The notes beneath the pieces are model-generated. The model was not told the origin of the DNA, did not search any database, and was given only the letters and a program-made list of their open reading frames with translations. DNA of 7,403 nucleotides from NCBI GenBank assembly GCA_949948825.1, contig CATLIJ010000118.1:1-7403 (forward strand), written 5' to 3'. The translations under genes were made by a program, and so were the position numbers. The stretch comes from an uncultured Clostridiaceae bacterium. GTDB taxonomy: Bacteria; Bacillota; Clostridia; Lachnospirales; Lachnospiraceae. Below are positions 6,059 through 7,403 of this stretch, one piece after another (the stretch's first letter is position 1; every line of letters begins with the position of its first letter).

Positions 6059-7084
6059 ATGGAAAAAAAGAATCTGGATTGGAGCAATATTGGTTTTACT
6101 TACCGAACCACAGACAAGCGTTATGTGGCAGACTATAAGAACGGAAAGTGGGGAGAAGGGAAACTGACTTCGGATGCCACGGTTGTACTTAATGAATGTG
6201 CGGGAATTTTACAGTATTGTCAGGAATGCTTTGAGGGACTGAAGGCTTATACAACGGCAGATGGCAGTATTGTTACGTTTCGGCCGGATATGAATGCGGA
6301 GCGGATGATGAGTTCTGCCGCGTGGCTGGAGATGCCGGCTTTTCCAAAGGAGCGCTTCCTGGAGGCAGTGGACCAGGTGGTTGCGGCAAATGCAGCCTGG
6401 GTACCGCCTTATGGCAGCGGAGCTACGTTTTATCTGCGTCCCTATATGTTTGCTTCCGGACCGGTAATTGGGGTGAAGCCTTCCGACGAGTATCAGTTCC
6501 GGTTGTTTGGTACTCCGGTGGGACCGTATTTCAAGGGCGGGGCAAAGCCATTGACTCTTTGTGTCAGTGATTTTGACCGGGCAGCTCCTCATGGGACAGG
6601 CCACATAAAGGCAGGCCTTAATTATGCCATGAGCCTTCATGCTTCGGCTATGGCTCATTTTGCAGGATATGACGAGAATCTGTTCCCGGATTCAGGGACC
6701 CGGACTTATGTGGAGGAAACCGGCGGCGCTAATTTCCTGTTTGTGACAAAGGACCATGAGGTGGTGACGCCTAAATCCAACTCCATACTGCCATCCATTA
6801 CCCGTCGGTCTCTGGTATATGTGGCGGAGCATTATTTGGGGTTGAAGGTGACAGAGAGGCCGGTGAAGCTTTCCGAGCTGGAGGAGTTTACCGAGTGCGG
6901 GCTGTGCGGAACAGCGGCAGTGATCTCTCCGGTGGGAAAGATTGTGGACCATGGGAAAGAGATTTGCTTTGCCAGCGGAATGGAAGAGATGGGAGAGATT
7001 ACCAAGAAGCTTTATGACACCCTCACAGGAATCCAGATGGGTACTGTGGAGGCGCCGGAAGGATGGATTCGGAAGATTCTGTAG
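6059..7084 (+). CDS. ilvE: Branched-chain amino acid aminotransferase
   Basis: PLP-dependent fold-type IV aminotransferase that interconverts leucine, isoleucine and valine with their 2-oxo acids, using glutamate/2-oxoglutarate. It acts in the cytoplasm as the last biosynthetic step. The ATG at 6059 is chosen because GGAGG (6046-6050) sits 8 nt upstream; the in-frame ATG at 6044 overlaps that site and has none of its own. The protein is then 341 residues, typical of the long (about 340-360 aa) branched-chain subgroup. The cofactor lysine is K184 in GHIKAGLNYAMSL. Other family features are CFEGLKAY near the N-terminus, TFYLRPYMFASG, YVEETGGANFLFV (217-229) and the phosphate-binding CGTAAVISPVG (from 283). 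C280 and C283 form a CxxC pair; whether it is redox-active is unknown. No other ilv/leu genes are in the window, and it separates smpB from ssrA. Confidence 0.95.
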   Translation: MEKKNLDWSNIGFTYRTTDKRYVADYKNGKWGEGKLTSDATVVLNECAGILQYCQECFEGLKAYTTADGSIVTFRPDMNAERMMSSAAWLEMPAFPKERFLEAVDQVVAANAAWVPPYGSGATFYLRPYMFASGPVIGVKPSDEYQFRLFGTPVGPYFKGGAKPLTLCVSDFDRAAPHGTGHIKAGLNYAMSLHASAMAHFAGYDENLFPDSGTRTYVEETGGANFLFVTKDHEVVTPKSNSILPSITRRSLVYVAEHYLGLKVTERPVKLSELEEFTECGLCGTAAVISPVGKIVDHGKEICFASGMEEMGEITKKLYDTLTGIQMGTVEAPEGWIRKIL

Positions 7085-7109
7085 AATTGTCCTTATATTC
7101 CGGCTCTTG

Positions 7110-7124
7110 TCCGTCAAAGACGGA
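7110..7124 (+). other. Short stem-loop after ilvE
   Basis: tccgtc (7110-7115) and gacgga (7119-7124) form a 6-bp stem with a 3-nt loop, 25 nt after the ilvE stop. It is followed by AAGGAGG (7124-7130) and not by a T-run, so it is a poor terminator candidate. The orphan Shine-Dalgarno-like sequence has no credible gene after it: a TTG at 7133 would give only nine codons. Confidence 0.35.
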
Positions 7125-7188
7125 AGGAGGCATTGGAGATTTATCTGATGTGGAAACTGTAATTGGTAAATAAACTCTGTACAGGTTG

Positions 7189-7217
7189 TTGACAGAGATC
7201 AGTTTTTGTGATATAGT
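7189..7217 (+). promoter_or_regulatory. Strong sigma-A promoter for ssrA
   Basis: A consensus -35 TTGACA (7189-7194) is followed, after 17 bp, by TATAGT (7212-7217), a five-of-six -10. TG at 7209-7210 makes it an extended -10. Expected transcription start is about 7224, roughly 28 nt before the mature tmRNA 5' end, leaving a short leader to be removed, presumably by RNase P. A promoter this good fits the high abundance of tmRNA. Confidence 0.85.
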
Positions 7218-7220
7218 AAA

Positions 7221-7245
7221 GCTCACCGAATGAATCACGGTGAGC
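7221..7245. promoter_or_regulatory. Perfect inverted repeat at the ssrA transcription start
   Basis: gctcaccg (7221-7228) and cggtgagc (7238-7245) form a perfect 8-bp inverted repeat with a 9-nt centre. It begins 4 nt after the -10 element and ends 6 nt before the mature tmRNA. As DNA it has the size and position of an operator. As RNA it could fold only partly if transcription starts at about 7224. Which role applies, if any, is not decidable here. Confidence 0.6.
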
Positions 7246-7251
7246 CAGTCA

Positions 7252-7403
7252 GGGGTTGTACTGGTTTCGACGGGGATCATGCAGCTGGTGAAGCTATCCG
7301 CATGCGGTGCGTGAAACGGCAAAATTAAAATTAAACGCTGAAGATAATTTAGCATACGCAGCTTAATTGCTGCTGTCAGCCTTAGTGCACTCACACATTA
7401 AGA
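7252..7403 (+). ncRNA. ssrA: Transfer-messenger RNA (tmRNA), 5' part, truncated by window end
   Basis: tmRNA rescues ribosomes stalled on broken mRNA, acting as alanyl-tRNA and then as a short mRNA that adds a degradation tag. The 5' end GGGGTTGTACTGGTTTCGAC has the typical acceptor strand and the highly conserved GGTTTCGACGGGG D-arm-like segment. The region up to about 7318 contains short complementary blocks (for example CGCA with TGCG around 7300-7312) where pseudoknot 1 is expected. The tag reading frame is at 7319-7366, ending in TAA. The remaining pseudoknots and the 3' tRNA-like half, including the T-arm, lie beyond the window. It is one gene away from smpB, which encodes its protein partner. 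Confidence 0.93.
7319..7366 (+). other. tmRNA tag-peptide reading frame
   Basis: From a GCA resume codon at 7319 the frame reads AKLKLNAEDNLAYAA and stops at TAA 7364-7366. In trans-translation an additional Ala from the charged tmRNA precedes it. The small-hydrophobic ending (AYAA) is the expected protease recognition end. The exact resume codon is inferred from the preference for GCA and the position after pseudoknot 1. The next codon, AAA, cannot be excluded. Confidence 0.8.

Noticed and set aside
7124..7162. Small peptide after the orphan AAGGAGG downstream of ilvE
   Set aside because: A TTG at 7133 is only 2 nt from the site and gives nine codons; the ATG at 7148 is too far away. There is no support for translation.
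7023..7394. 123-codon minus-strand frame over the ilvE end and ssrA
   Set aside because: It crosses a coding 3' end, a strong promoter and the tmRNA gene, so it cannot be a real protein gene.
1..7403. CRISPR array, tRNA or rRNA genes, complete insertion sequence
   Set aside because: No regularly spaced direct repeats, no tRNA cloverleaf or rRNA motifs apart from the tmRNA 5' end, and no transposase or integrase frame were seen.

Overview
The window looks like a chromosomal housekeeping segment from a low-to-moderate-GC Firmicute, most likely a gut-type Clostridia/Lachnospiraceae member. This rests on the eno–secG–rnr–smpB order, the style of the proteins, strong AGGAGG-type ribosome binding sites and near-consensus sigma-A promoters. 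The taxonomic call is inference; no rRNA is present.

Layout, all genes on the + strand: the 3' end of pheT (phenylalanyl-tRNA synthetase beta chain) runs to 874. An AT-rich islet at about 905-1253 holds one small unrecognised gene (950-1219) framed by a perfect 19-bp inverted repeat. Then come eno (1371-2642), secG (2853-3080) with an intrinsic terminator, rnr (3314-5449), smpB (5456-5917), a branched-chain aminotransferase gene ilvE (6059-7084), and the 5' part of ssrA/tmRNA (from about 7252, cut by the window end).

The functional theme of the right half is ribosome rescue. SmpB and tmRNA carry out trans-translation, and RNase R degrades the released faulty mRNA. rnr and smpB are nearly fused: same reading frame, separated by one UAG and two codons, with smpB starting at UUG. 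ilvE sits between smpB and ssrA and has its own promoter. ssrA has a near-perfect extended sigma-A promoter, with an 8-bp perfect inverted repeat over its expected transcription start. The tmRNA tag reads AKLKLNAEDNLAYAA.

The most unusual item is the islet between pheT and eno. It is compact (about 340 bp), AT-rich and bounded by inverted repeats, with a possible short target duplication. It carries a single basic, cysteine-containing 89-aa protein and no transposase, so it resembles a non-autonomous mobile cassette. A second item is a related palindromic sequence found on both sides of eno (1285-1336 and 2717-2780), which may be a dispersed repeat family.
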